Assembly: GCA_036502625.1 (NCBI GenBank)
Contig: DASXYG010000125.1
Location: 1-64,000 of the forward strand
Length of the DNA: 64,000 nucleotides
Source: DASXYG01 sp036502625
Lineage (GTDB): Bacteria > Actinomycetota > Actinomycetes > Streptosporangiales > Streptosporangiaceae
Direction of reading: 5' to 3'
Shown in pieces: positions 7,589 to 15,267 of the stretch. A program made the translations under genes and the position numbers. Under the pieces are notes generated by a model. It ran no database searches. It was not told the DNA's origin and was given only the letters and a program-made list of their open reading frames with translations. Each line of letters starts with the position of its first letter. The stretch's first letter is position 1.

Positions 7589-8788
7589 ATGACCAGCGGG
7601 TACGACGACACGACCGACATCCCCGAGATCACGCTGACCGACGGCGAGGTGCTGCGCGACCCGTTCACCGCGTACGGCCGGGCCCGTGAGCAGGGCCCCG
7701 TGGCGCGGGTCGGCGCGCCCGGCTTCGGCCCGATGTGGGCGCTGACCCGCCACGCCGACGCCCGCGCCCTGCTCGGCGACGCGCGTTTCGAGATCAACGA
7801 GCACAGCTTCATGTCCCCCGACGTCCCCGACGACTGCCGGCCGTACATGCGGACCATGTCCGAGCGGAACGGCCCGGAGCACACCCGCCTGCGCCGCCTC
7901 GTCGCGCCCGCGTTCGGCGCGCGCCGCGCCGCGAGTCTTCGCCCGCGCATCGCCGCGATCGTCGCCCGGCTGCTCGACGACCTGCCCGCCGGCGAGCCGG
8001 TCGACCTCCTGGAACACGTCGCGCGGCCGCTGCCCATGGACGTCATCTGCGAGCTCGTCGGCGTCCCCGAGTCCGACCGCCCGAGCTGGCGTGCGTACGG
8101 CGCGACCGTCGCGTCCGGCGCGGGAGCCGGCTTCGCGGCGGCGATCCCCGGCATCATGGACGGCGCCAAGCGCGCGATCGCCCGCGGCCGCGCCAACCCC
8201 GGCGACGACGTCATCGGCGACCTCGTCCGCATGCGCTCCGAGGACGGCGACCGGCTCAGCGACACCGAGCTGGTCACGCTGGTCTGGCACCTCGTCATCG
8301 CCGGCCAGACGCCCACCAACCTGATCGCCAACGCGGTGGCCGCGCTGCTCGCCCACCCCGACCTGCTCGCCGAGCTCCGCGCCGACCCCGGCCTGATGCC
8401 CGGCGCGGTCGACGAACTGATCCGCTGGTGCGGCCCCACGCTGCTGACGATCCCGCGGTACGCCCGCGAGGACACCGACCTGCACGGCGTGTCCGTCCGC
8501 GCGGGCGACGCCGTCGTCACCGTGGTCGCCGCCGCCAACCGCGACCCCCGCGCGTACGACGACCCCGACCGGCTCGACATCCACCGCGAGATGACCCCCG
8601 GCCACCTCGGCTTCGCCCACGGCGTGCACTACTGCCTCGGCGCGTCCCTCGCCCGCGTCCAGACCGAGGTCGCGCTCACCGCCGTCCTCGCCCGCTTCCC
8701 CAAGCTCGAACTGGCCGCCGACCCGGCCGAGATCCGCGCAGTCGACCCCGGCACCTGGCGCCTGACCTCGCTTCCCGTCACCGGCTGA
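7589..8788 (+). CDS. Cytochrome P450 with a non-canonical I-helix
   Basis: A 399-residue soluble bacterial P450. The heme loop is FAHGVHYCLGASLARVQ with Cys349 as axial ligand, and the K-helix ExxR is Glu276-Arg279. The I-helix oxygen-activation motif, usually AGxE/DTT, reads AGQTPT at residues 238-243. It lacks the acid and has proline where the conserved threonine is expected. Start ATG 7589 has CTGGAGG upstream. It lies divergent from the TetR gene. No ferredoxin gene is adjacent, so the redox partner is elsewhere. Confidence 0.9.
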   Translation: MTSGYDDTTDIPEITLTDGEVLRDPFTAYGRAREQGPVARVGAPGFGPMWALTRHADARALLGDARFEINEHSFMSPDVPDDCRPYMRTMSERNGPEHTRLRRLVAPAFGARRAASLRPRIAAIVARLLDDLPAGEPVDLLEHVARPLPMDVICELVGVPESDRPSWRAYGATVASGAGAGFAAAIPGIMDGAKRAIARGRANPGDDVIGDLVRMRSEDGDRLSDTELVTLVWHLVIAGQTPTNLIANAVAALLAHPDLLAELRADPGLMPGAVDELIRWCGPTLLTIPRYAREDTDLHGVSVRAGDAVVTVVAAANRDPRAYDDPDRLDIHREMTPGHLGFAHGVHYCLGASLARVQTEVALTAVLARFPKLELAADPAEIRAVDPGTWRLTSLPVTG

Positions 8789-8799
8789 CGCGGCGGCCG

Positions 8800-8813
8800 G
8801 TTTCCCGTGAAAC
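8800..8813. other. parS: Degenerate parS site (one mismatch)
   Basis: GTTTCCCGTGAAAC differs at one base from the ParB site GTTTCACGTGAAAC found three times near parAB. It lies between the P450 stop and the HAD gene, about 21 kb left of oriC. ParB binding to one-mismatch sites is plausible but unproven here. Confidence 0.5.
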
Positions 8814-8823
8814 CCTGCGGTGC

Positions 8824-9435
8824 ATGACGCGCGGTGTACTGATCGACCTCGGCGGGGTGCTGGCGCGCGGTGTCTGGCCCGAGGCGGCCCGCGCCTGGGC
8901 CGGCCGGTTCGGCACCACGCCCGGCGAGCTGCTCGCCGCGATCTTCGGCGGCAGCGACACGACCGTCCTGGTCGGCGCCGTGGACGAGGACACCTGGTGG
9001 CGCCGGGTCGCCGCCCGCCTGGACGCGCCCGCCGCGCTGGTCGACGCCTTGCGCGCGGACGCCGCCGCCCGCGAGACCTGGAACGAGCCGCTGCTCGACC
9101 GGATCGCCGCCGTCCACGGCCCGCTGCGTACGGCGGTGGTCAGCAACGCGTGGCCGGGCGTGCGGGCGCGCGCCGATGCGCGGGGTCTCGCCGGGTTCAT
9201 GGACGCGATCGTGCTGTCCTGCGAGTTCGGCGCCGCCAAGCCGGACGCCGCGATCTATCGGCACGCGCTCGACCGGCTCGGTGTCGAGCCGTCGGCCGCG
9301 TTGTTCGTCGACGACACCGAGGCGAACGTCGCGGCCGCCCGGGGTCTGGGCATGACCGCGCATCTCCACCGGGACACCGCGTCGACCGCGGCCGCGATCG
9401 TCGCGTTCGCGGGGTCCGGACGCCTGGTGCCGTAG
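8824..9435 (+). CDS. HAD-superfamily hydrolase (subfamily IA)
   Basis: A 203-residue haloacid-dehalogenase-like hydrolase. Motif I is IDLGGVL with Asp8 as nucleophile, motif II Ser lies in VVSNAWPG, motif III Lys in GAAKPDAAIY, and motif IV in LFVDDTEANV. It probably dephosphorylates a small metabolite. ATG 8824 is 10 nt after a parS-like site and has no Shine-Dalgarno. Its TAG stop (9433-9435) doubles as the first half of the -10 for the next gene. Confidence 0.88.
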   Translation: MTRGVLIDLGGVLARGVWPEAARAWAGRFGTTPGELLAAIFGGSDTTVLVGAVDEDTWWRRVAARLDAPAALVDALRADAAARETWNEPLLDRIAAVHGPLRTAVVSNAWPGVRARADARGLAGFMDAIVLSCEFGAAKPDAAIYRHALDRLGVEPSAALFVDDTEANVAAARGLGMTAHLHRDTASTAAAIVAFAGSGRLVP

Positions 9436-9438
9436 CGT
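9433..9438 (+). promoter_or_regulatory. -10 element TAGCGT for a leaderless Nudix gene
   Basis: TAGCGT lies 7 nt upstream of ATG 9446, and no Shine-Dalgarno is present. The hexamer includes the stop codon of the HAD gene. Confidence 0.5.
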
Positions 9439-9445
9439 TTGCGGC

Positions 9446-9922
9446 ATGGGTGCATGGCTTCCGGCGGAGCAGTGGTACGCCTCGCTGCCGACCGTCTACG
9501 TCTCGGCCGGCGCGCTGATGACCGACGCGGCGGGGCGGGTGCTGCTGGTCAAGCCGAACTACCGGGCGCACTGGTCGTTCCCGGGCGGTGTGCTCGAACA
9601 TGCGGAGGCGCCGCATGACGGCTGCGCGCGCGAGGTGTACGAGGAGGTGGGCCTGAAGCGCGACATGGGCCCGCTGCTGGTCACGTCGTGGCTGCCGCCG
9701 GCCGGGGAGCGCCCGCGGTCGGCGATGTACCTGCTGTTCGACGGCGGTGTGCTGGCCGATGATGTGCGGATCGTGCTCCAGGAGGACGAGCTGGACGACT
9801 ACGCGTTCTGCCCGCCGGACGACGCCGCGCGCCGCCTCGACCCGTCGACCGCCGACCGGCTGCCCGCCGCGCTGCGGGCCCGCGCCACCGGCGCCGCCGT
9901 CTACCTCGCCTCGAACCCCTGA
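9446..9922 (+). CDS. Nudix hydrolase
   Basis: A 158-residue Nudix protein. The Nudix box at residues 48-70 fits Gx5Ex7REUxEExGU (GVLEHAE, then REVYEEVGL). It hydrolyses a nucleoside diphosphate linked to some moiety. The exact substrate is not readable. It is clearly paralogous to the Nudix gene at 39.4 kb, sharing an (A)AGALxxDAxGR opening, the HWxxPGG segment, VLQ(Q/E)xEL, and a YLxxNP/YLEHG end. Like that gene it seems leaderless. Confidence 0.9.
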   Translation: MGAWLPAEQWYASLPTVYVSAGALMTDAAGRVLLVKPNYRAHWSFPGGVLEHAEAPHDGCAREVYEEVGLKRDMGPLLVTSWLPPAGERPRSAMYLLFDGGVLADDVRIVLQEDELDDYAFCPPDDAARRLDPSTADRLPAALRARATGAAVYLASNP

Positions 9923-9937
9923 CCGGCAGGCCGTCGC

Positions 9938-10303
9938 TCATTCCTCGCCGGAGAACCGCTCCCATGCCGACTGCCGGGTGACGCCGAGCGCCTGACCGAT
10001 GCGCGCCCAGGTGACGCCGCGCCGCCGCAGTTCCTGCACCCATCCGCGCAGGTTGGCCTCGACCTGGTCGGCGACCGACGACACCCGAGGGATGTGCTCC
10101 AGCATCTGCTCGTCGGTCAGCGACTCCCACAACGGGAGCCGCACCTCGATCGGGTGGTCCTCGAACTGCTTGATGACGTCGTTCGCCAGCCCGACGCACT
10201 CGTCACAGATGTGCACCCCCGGCCCGGCGACCATCTTCTGCACGTCGGCCGCCGCCTTCCCACAGAACGAGCACCGCGGGTCCTCCACACGTTCGTCCGC
10301 CAT
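9938..10303 (-). CDS. Stand-alone ClpX-type zinc finger protein with HTH
   Basis: A 121-residue protein with a ClpX-like C4 zinc-binding domain (Cys11, Cys14, Cys33, Cys36) at the N-terminus but no ATPase. The C-terminal quarter contains an HTH-like segment (RGVTWARIGQALGVTRQSAW, about residues 97-116). It looks like a small DNA-binding regulator, perhaps acting with partners that recognise the ClpX-type finger. ATG 10303 has AAGGAG at the correct spacing. GTG 10309 would overlap that site. Two identical-armed palindromes cover its promoter, so it is probably autoregulated. Confidence 0.82.
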   Translation of the reverse strand: MADERVEDPRCSFCGKAAADVQKMVAGPGVHICDECVGLANDVIKQFEDHPIEVRLPLWESLTDEQMLEHIPRVSSVADQVEANLRGWVQELRRRGVTWARIGQALGVTRQSAWERFSGEE

Positions 10304-10314
10304 CGCCACTCCTT

Positions 10315-10361
10315 GTCAGGGCCTACCTGACGAAGCTAGAACGTCAGGGTCTCCCTGACAA
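10315..10361 (-). promoter_or_regulatory. Promoter with two tandem operators GTCAGG-N5-CCTGAC
   Basis: Dyads GTCAGGGCCTACCTGAC (10315-10331) and GTCAGGGTCTCCCTGAC (10343-10359) are 28 bp apart. On the minus strand -35 TTGTCA (10356-10361) and -10 TAGCTT (10333-10338) are separated by 17 bp. The distal dyad therefore covers the -35 and spacer, and the proximal one covers the expected start point just before AAGGAG. Confidence 0.78.
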
Positions 10362-10379
10362 GCCCCGGCCATGGACGGG

Positions 10380-11207
10380 CTACCGGACGAGCTCGGCGAG
10401 TTTCGCGGCCAGCCCGGCGCCCTGCGCGCGGCCCGCCTGCGCCGCGGGGGTGCGGGTGGCGGGGTCGAGCGGATCGACGCCGATCGCCACCAGCGACGGG
10501 TCATCCGGGGTGATCAGCTCGACGCGCCCGTGCGCGGCCAGCTCGGCGATGTCCGCCTCCAGGTCGGGATCCGGCAGCGGGGCCACGATCACCACGGGGG
10601 TGTGGCCGGCCGCGAGGTCGGCGTTCACCGAGGTGCGCGTGCCGCCGTCCATGTAGCGGACGCCGTCGATCGGCACGGTCGGCCAGACCATCGGCACGGC
10701 GCAGCTCGCCTCGACGGCGTCGACCAGCGGCACACCCGAGTCGCGGTCGAACACGCACGGCTCACCGGTCTCCGCGGCCACCGCGGTGATCAGCATCGGC
10801 CGCTCGGGCCACGACCAGGACGGCAACCGCTCCTCGATCACCGCGCGCCGCGCCGCCTCGGGCACGGTCTCCGCTGCCAGGGCACGCCGACCGACGTGCC
10901 GCCGCCGCTCGCCCGGGTCGGTGACCTCTTCGGCGAGCCGCGCCCACTCGGCCATGATCTCGGGCACCGAGATTCCGGTGGGCCGGATCTCGTTGACCTG
11001 CCGGGCCGGATCGACCTGCCTGCGGTACAGCTCCTCCAGCGGTTCACCGCTGCCGATCTGCGCGGCCACCGCCGACCCCGCGGACGTGCCGACCAGGAGG
11101 TCGGCGCCGGTCACGTCCGTCCCCTCGGCCGCCATGCCCGCGAGCACCCCGATCGTCCACGCGATCCCGGCCACACCACCGCCGCCGAGCACCAGCGCAC
11201 TACCCAT
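10380..11207 (-). CDS. Patatin-like phospholipase
   Basis: A 275-residue patatin-fold serine hydrolase. The oxyanion-hole loop LGGGGVAG is at residues 7-14, the nucleophile elbow GTSAG has Ser42, and the catalytic aspartate is in the DGG of YMDGGTRTS. It should hydrolyse acyl esters of lipids in the cytoplasm, since no signal peptide is seen. ATG 11207 has GGAGGT 6-7 nt upstream. The longer open frame to 11264 lacks a ribosome site. Confidence 0.88.
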   Translation of the reverse strand: MGSALVLGGGGVAGIAWTIGVLAGMAAEGTDVTGADLLVGTSAGSAVAAQIGSGEPLEELYRRQVDPARQVNEIRPTGISVPEIMAEWARLAEEVTDPGERRRHVGRRALAAETVPEAARRAVIEERLPSWSWPERPMLITAVAAETGEPCVFDRDSGVPLVDAVEASCAVPMVWPTVPIDGVRYMDGGTRTSVNADLAAGHTPVVIVAPLPDPDLEADIAELAAHGRVELITPDDPSLVAIGVDPLDPATRTPAAQAGRAQGAGLAAKLAELVR

Positions 11208-11270
11208 CACACACCTCCGCGTCGTCTTAGCCATTCCGGCCGACTTCGGGTCGACCGGGTTCATTCCCGT

Positions 11271-11615
11271 TCAGCTCCCGGACCCGCGCACCCCCGGCGG
11301 CAGGACGTCGGTGGCCCGGTGGCCGGACTCCACGCCGTCGATCAGCAGGATCGCACCGCGCGAGTTCTCCGCCCGCAGCGGCATGATCGCCTGGTAGGCG
11401 GGCGAGTCGTACCAGGCGCGCGCGTGGGCGATGTCGGGGAACTCGATGACGGTCAGATCGCCGCCCCACGTGCCCTCGCGTACGTCCGGCCGGGCGCCGT
11501 GGATCACGAACCTCCCGTCGTACGGCGCGAGCGTCGCGTCGATGCTCTCGAGGTAGCCGGTGATCCCCGGCCCCATCTTGACGTCGTGCAGGTGCCCGAT
11601 CGCGTATCCGGCCAT
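11271..11615 (-). CDS. DUF1330 domain protein
   Basis: A 114-residue ferredoxin-like-fold (dimeric alpha/beta barrel) protein of the DUF1330 family. Typical segments are YDGRFVIHGARPDVREGTWGG, VIEFPDIAHARAWYDSPAYQ and the final strand GAILLIDGV. The biochemical role is not established. ATG 11615 starts the first strand (AGYAIGHLHDV). The frame upstream to 11666 is low-value sequence. It sits with the VOC and tautomerase-like genes, all small-molecule-handling folds. Confidence 0.8.
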   Translation of the reverse strand: MAGYAIGHLHDVKMGPGITGYLESIDATLAPYDGRFVIHGARPDVREGTWGGDLTVIEFPDIAHARAWYDSPAYQAIMPLRAENSRGAILLIDGVESGHRATDVLPPGVRGSGS

Positions 11616-11723
11616 GGTGCCCTCCCCGTCGCAACGCCCGGCCGGTCGGCCGGACGCGACCAACACTCGCGGCTAGGGGGAATGCGGGCAATTACGTGTC
11701 GAGTAACGCACCTCGGCACGCGC

Positions 11724-12113
11724 TTATGGGCCGAGGAGGTCCCAACGGTTGCCGGAAATGTCGAGGAAGACCGCGACCTGGCCGTACGGCTCAGCACGCG
11801 GCGGCCGGACGAACGCGACCCCGGCGGCCACCAGGCGGTCGTACGTGGCGGTGAAGTCGTCGACGCGGAGGAAGAAGCCCACCCGGCCGGCGACCTGTTC
11901 CCCGACCGCCGCGCGCTGGCGTTCGCCGTCGGCGCGGGCCAGCAGGATTCCGGTCGCCGCGCCGGGCGGACGCACCTCCACCCACCGCTTCTCCCGGCCG
12001 TCGGTGGTGCGCGATGGTTCGTCGGCCGCCAGCTCGAACCCGAGGACGCCCGTGAAGAAGGCGATCGCGTCGTCGTAGTCGTCCACGATGATCGTGGCGA
12101 GCTCGATGTGCAC
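11724..12113 (-). CDS. VOC-family (glyoxalase/dioxygenase-like) protein
   Basis: A 129-residue vicinal-oxygen-chelate fold protein made of two paired beta-alpha-beta-beta-beta units: an N-terminal IELATIIVDDYDDAIAFFTGVLGFEL and a C-terminal VAVFLDISGNRWDLLGP. His2 and Glu46-like positions could be metal ligands. Its role may be isomerase, resistance or ring-cleavage-like, and sequence alone does not decide this. It ends 4 nt downstream of the tautomerase-like gene and is probably in its operon. Confidence 0.85.
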   Translation of the reverse strand: MHIELATIIVDDYDDAIAFFTGVLGFELAADEPSRTTDGREKRWVEVRPPGAATGILLARADGERQRAAVGEQVAGRVGFFLRVDDFTATYDRLVAAGVAFVRPPRAEPYGQVAVFLDISGNRWDLLGP

Positions 12114-12117
12114 GGCG

Positions 12118-12501
12118 TCAGGCCACCTCGCCTCCCTCGCCGGATCTGCCCGGCGGGATGCCGAAGAGCTGCACGGTCGTGCGCCCGCGTACGCCCTCGT
12201 CGTACGCGGAACCGACCGCGTCGCTGATCTCCGTGATCAGCCTGACCTCCGCGTCGGGCACGGTCGGCAGGTGGAAGGCGCCCTCGCGGAGGTTCAGCGT
12301 GACCACCGGCGCGTTCTCCGTCGCGGGAACGCCGCCCACCCCGCGCCGCCCGGGAGGCACGCCGAACACCTCCACCACGGCGACCTGCCGCAGCCGTTCC
12401 CCGAAGACGGCGCCCACCGCCTCGGCCAACCCGCTGATGAGCGCCTTCTCCGCGCCCCCGCCCAGATGCTCCTCGCCCAGCACAACCGTGAAATGTGGCA
12501 T
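12118..12501 (-). CDS. Two-domain tautomerase-like protein
   Basis: A 127-residue protein that looks like two fused 4-oxalocrotonate-tautomerase units. Pro2 follows the initiator (MPHFTVVLGEEHLGG), as expected for the catalytic N-terminal proline. Two internal repeats align, each containing a LI-x6-AVG helix followed by VxxFGxPPGRxGxGG, at about residues 22-57 and 88-123. Only the first half can expose an N-terminal proline. The substrate is unknown, and the VOC and DUF1330 neighbours suggest a small catabolic or detoxification operon. Confidence 0.75.
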   Translation of the reverse strand: MPHFTVVLGEEHLGGGAEKALISGLAEAVGAVFGERLRQVAVVEVFGVPPGRRGVGGVPATENAPVVTLNLREGAFHLPTVPDAEVRLITEISDAVGSAYDEGVRGRTTVQLFGIPPGRSGEGGEVA

Positions 12502-12589
12502 CGCACGCTCCCTCCCGCCGCCCCGCTACGATGGCGGGGTCGGCTTTATGAACAAATCATCTTTACTATCAAAGCTAAAAGGACCGCCG

Positions 12590-13093
12590 ATGTCAACTCC
12601 GAATCGAGAGAACCGGAAGACGAAGCACGCCCGCGCCGCCGAAGGCCCCGGCGTCGACGACGCGATTCGCGCATTGCTGCTGCTCATGCCCCGGATGGTC
12701 GGCCGCGCCAAGCGCATGCCCGTGCCGGTCGAGCTGCGCGACCTCGCCCTCGCCCCACGCCACCTGTCGCTGCTGTCGTACCTCCTGTTCGACGGCCCCG
12801 CCACGGTCAACGACCTGGCGGCCCGCCTCGAGGTCGCCCCCACGACCGTCAGCCTCATGGTCGGCGAGCTCAGCAGGAAGGGGATCCTCGAACGCCGCGA
12901 GGACGACGCCGACCGCCGCCGCCGCATCGTCAGCATCACCGAGGCCAAGCGCCCCGCCATCACGACGTGGCTCTCCCATGGCGCCGCCGCCTGGCGCACC
13001 GCCCTCGAACCCCTGACACCGGCCGAGCGCCGCACCTTCATCGCGACGCTGCGCGCGTACGAAGAGGCCATGGGACCCGACCAGAACCCGTAG
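12590..13093 (+). CDS. MarR-family regulator
   Basis: A 167-residue winged-helix protein: helix LALAPRHLSLLSYLLFDGPA, recognition region TVNDLAARLEVAPTTVSLMV, wing RREDDADRRRRIVSITE, and C-terminal dimerisation helices. ATG 12590 has AAAAGGA upstream. It is divergent from the tautomerase/VOC/DUF1330 operon over an AT-rich stretch (12540-12589), so it may control that operon. An earlier in-frame ATG at 12548 would add residues with no ribosome site. Confidence 0.87.
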   Translation: MSTPNRENRKTKHARAAEGPGVDDAIRALLLLMPRMVGRAKRMPVPVELRDLALAPRHLSLLSYLLFDGPATVNDLAARLEVAPTTVSLMVGELSRKGILERREDDADRRRRIVSITEAKRPAITTWLSHGAAAWRTALEPLTPAERRTFIATLRAYEEAMGPDQNP

Positions 13094-13098
13094 CCGCC

Positions 13099-14088
13099 TC
13101 ACGCGTCCCGCGCGTACACCCCGGCGAGGTCGGCGACCATCTGCCGGACGCGTTCCCGCAGCTCGGCCGGCGCCAGCACCTCGGCGTCCGCCCCGAGCCT
13201 GAGCAGGTCGGACGCCGCCTGCCCGATCGACTCCATGGGCAGCGTCACCCGCGTCCAGCCGTCGCCGTCGGGCTCCGCGGTCCGCCGCGCGGCGTCCACC
13301 ACGGCCGCCTCCATGACGAACGGCAACCGCTCCATGCCGTACGCGGACAGCCGTACGCCCGCCGCCACCCGCAATCGCCGCGCGTCGAAGGACTCCAGGT
13401 AGGACCGCCAGTACGCGTCGAGGTCGAACCCGTCCGGCCGCTCGAAGCCCTCGTCGAGCACCACGAGATCGATGATCCGCGAGACCCGGTACGTCCGGAT
13501 CAGCCCGTCCGTACGCCCGACCACGTACCAATGACCGCCCTTCAGCACCAGCCCGAGCGGTTCCACGACCCGCGTGACCTCGTGCGGCTCCGCCCAGCGG
13601 AGGTAGCGCACGCGAACGGCGCGCTCGTCCCACACGGCGCCGGCCACGCCCGCGAGGTGGGGGGTGCTCTCGGCGTCGCGGTACCAGGCGGGCGCGTCGA
13701 GATGGAACCGCTCGGCGACGCGCCCGGCGCGGTCGCGCAGCTCGGCCGGCAGCGCGGCCATGAGCTTGAGCTGCGCGGCGGTCACGACGGCGCCGAGCCC
13801 GAGGTCGGCGGCCGCCGCGGGCAGCCCGGTGAGGAACAGCGACTCGGCCTCGCCGGTGGTCAGCCCGTTCAGCCGTGTACGGAACCCGCCGAGCAGCCGG
13901 TAGCCGCCGGCGTGCCCGGCCTCGCCGTACAGCGGGACGCCGGCCGCCGAGAGCGACTCCATGTCGCGGTAGATGGTGCGCACGGACACCTCGAGCGTGG
14001 CGGCGAGCTCCTCCGCCGTGACCCGGTCGCGGGTCTGCAGCAGCAGGAGGATGGAGACGAGCCGGCTCGCGCGCATACCGCGAATCAT
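13099..14088 (-). CDS. WYL-domain (YafY-type) transcriptional regulator
   Basis: A 329-residue regulator with an N-terminal winged helix (RLVSILLLLQTRDRVTAEEL, then VSVRTIYRDMESL) and a WYL domain around residues 140-215 (HWYVVGRTDGLIRTYRVSRI). WYL domains sense ligands, sometimes nucleic-acid pieces. Two ATGs are possible, at 14088 and 14076. I kept 14088. It is divergent from a SnoaL-like gene over a perfect dyad, the usual arrangement for this family controlling a small enzyme. Confidence 0.88.
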   Translation of the reverse strand: MIRGMRASRLVSILLLLQTRDRVTAEELAATLEVSVRTIYRDMESLSAAGVPLYGEAGHAGGYRLLGGFRTRLNGLTTGEAESLFLTGLPAAAADLGLGAVVTAAQLKLMAALPAELRDRAGRVAERFHLDAPAWYRDAESTPHLAGVAGAVWDERAVRVRYLRWAEPHEVTRVVEPLGLVLKGGHWYVVGRTDGLIRTYRVSRIIDLVVLDEGFERPDGFDLDAYWRSYLESFDARRLRVAAGVRLSAYGMERLPFVMEAAVVDAARRTAEPDGDGWTRVTLPMESIGQAASDLLRLGADAEVLAPAELRERVRQMVADLAGVYARDA

Positions 14089-14099
14089 GCCAAGACCTA

Positions 14100-14116
14100 C
14101 TGACAGAGGATGTCAG
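14100..14116. promoter_or_regulatory. Operator CTGACA-N5-TGTCAG between WYL regulator and SnoaL-like gene
   Basis: A perfect 6-5-6 inverted repeat lies 11 nt from the WYL start and upstream of a TACGGT -10 (14128-14133) for the SnoaL-like gene. That -10 is 7 nt before ATG 14141, so that transcript is probably leaderless. Confidence 0.6.
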
Positions 14117-14140
14117 GGGAGCGGCCGTACGGTCCGTGCC

Positions 14141-14506
14141 ATGAACATCGACATCGACGACCTGGTCACCCGCTACGTCGCCGTCTGGAACGAGCCCGAC
14201 CCGTCCACGCGCCGCACCATGATCGCGTCCCTGTGGTCCGCGGACGCCACGGAGTACACCGAGGAATCGGAGTACCACGGCCACGCCGAGATGGAGTCGC
14301 GCGTCACCGAGGCGCACACCGACCTCGTCCAGAAGGGCGGATTCCTGTTCCATCCTGAGTTCGACACGAAGACCCACCACGACGCCATCGTGTTCACCAC
14401 GAAGATGACGCCCGCCTCAGGCGGAGATCCCGCCTGGCGGGGCCGGATCTTCCTCGTCCTGGGCGACGACGGCCGAATCCGCGACGACTACCAGTTCGCT
14501 TTGTGA
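14141..14506 (+). CDS. SnoaL-like / NTF2-fold protein
   Basis: A 121-residue cone-shaped-barrel (NTF2-like) protein. It has the helical opening DLVTRYVAVWNEPDPSTRRT, the strand WSADATEY, and the final strands RGRIFLVLGDDGRIRDDYQF. Members isomerise, hydrolyse or bind small molecules. The substrate here is unknown. ATG 14141 lacks a Shine-Dalgarno. It is divergent from and probably regulated by the WYL protein. Confidence 0.8.
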   Translation: MNIDIDDLVTRYVAVWNEPDPSTRRTMIASLWSADATEYTEESEYHGHAEMESRVTEAHTDLVQKGGFLFHPEFDTKTHHDAIVFTTKMTPASGGDPAWRGRIFLVLGDDGRIRDDYQFAL

Positions 14507-14731
14507 CCCCGTGACGGCGGCCGGACGACCACCGAGCACCCGGCCGCCGCTCCGGCCAGACCGCCGCTTGCCAGCAAAGACACGCAACCACTACTGTACG
14601 AACGCGATCGGCGCCTCGCAGTGAGGTTCGATCTCCGCACCACGAAGCGGACGTGGCCCCGATCCGGCGCGGGACCGGGGTCCACGGCAACCCTCTCCGT
14701 ACGGACGTCCTGCGCCGCCACCGTCCGCCGA

Positions 14732-14737
14732 TAGCCT
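14732..14737 (+). promoter_or_regulatory. -10 element TAGCCT for a leaderless P-loop gene
   Basis: TAGCCT ends 7 nt before GTG 14745, with no ribosome site. The 238-bp gap before it (14507-14744) shows no gene, repeat or terminator that I can support. Confidence 0.5.
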
Positions 14738-14744
14738 CGGCGAC

Positions 14745-15254
14745 GTGCAGCGCATCGCGGTCATCGGCTGCGGAGGCAGCGGCAAGACCACCCTCGCCCG
14801 CCACCTCGGCGCCGCCCTGTCCGTCCCGGTGACCCACCTCGACGCCGTCTACTACGACGCCGAGTGGACCCCGCTCCCGCAGCCCCGCTTCGCCGAGATC
14901 CAGCGCGATCTCGTCGCCGCTCCCCGCTGGATCCTCGACGGCAACTACGCCGCGACGCTCTCCATCCGCCTGGCCGCCGCCGACACGGTGATCTTCCTCG
15001 ACCTCCCCGCCGCGTCCTGCCTCTGGTCCATCGCCCGGCGCCACCGCGAACACCACACCGTCCAGGACGACGAGACCGGCGTCTACGCCCGCGTCACCTG
15101 GCAGTTCCTCCGCTACGTCGCCACGTACCGCCACCGCATGGCCCCGCGCATCCGCCACCTCCTGGCCGAACCCGCCCCCCACGCGACCGTCCACGCCCCC
15201 CGCTCCCGCCGCGCGGCGAACGCCCTCGCCGCCGACCTCACCGGAACGCCCTGA
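14745..15254 (+). CDS. P-loop NTPase, topology-modulation/adenylate-kinase-like
   Basis: A 169-residue nucleotide-binding protein. Walker A is GCGGSGKTTLA at residues 9-19, followed by HLDAVYYDAEWTPLP and the FVAA/WILDGNY segment typical of FlaR-like 'topology modulation' kinases. A lid with ARRHREHH is present. It is probably a small-molecule or nucleotide kinase of unknown substrate. Start GTG 14745 follows a -10 element directly. Confidence 0.8.
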   Translation: MQRIAVIGCGGSGKTTLARHLGAALSVPVTHLDAVYYDAEWTPLPQPRFAEIQRDLVAAPRWILDGNYAATLSIRLAAADTVIFLDLPAASCLWSIARRHREHHTVQDDETGVYARVTWQFLRYVATYRHRMAPRIRHLLAEPAPHATVHAPRSRRAANALAADLTGTP

Positions 15255-15267
15255 CCCGGCCCCGTCG

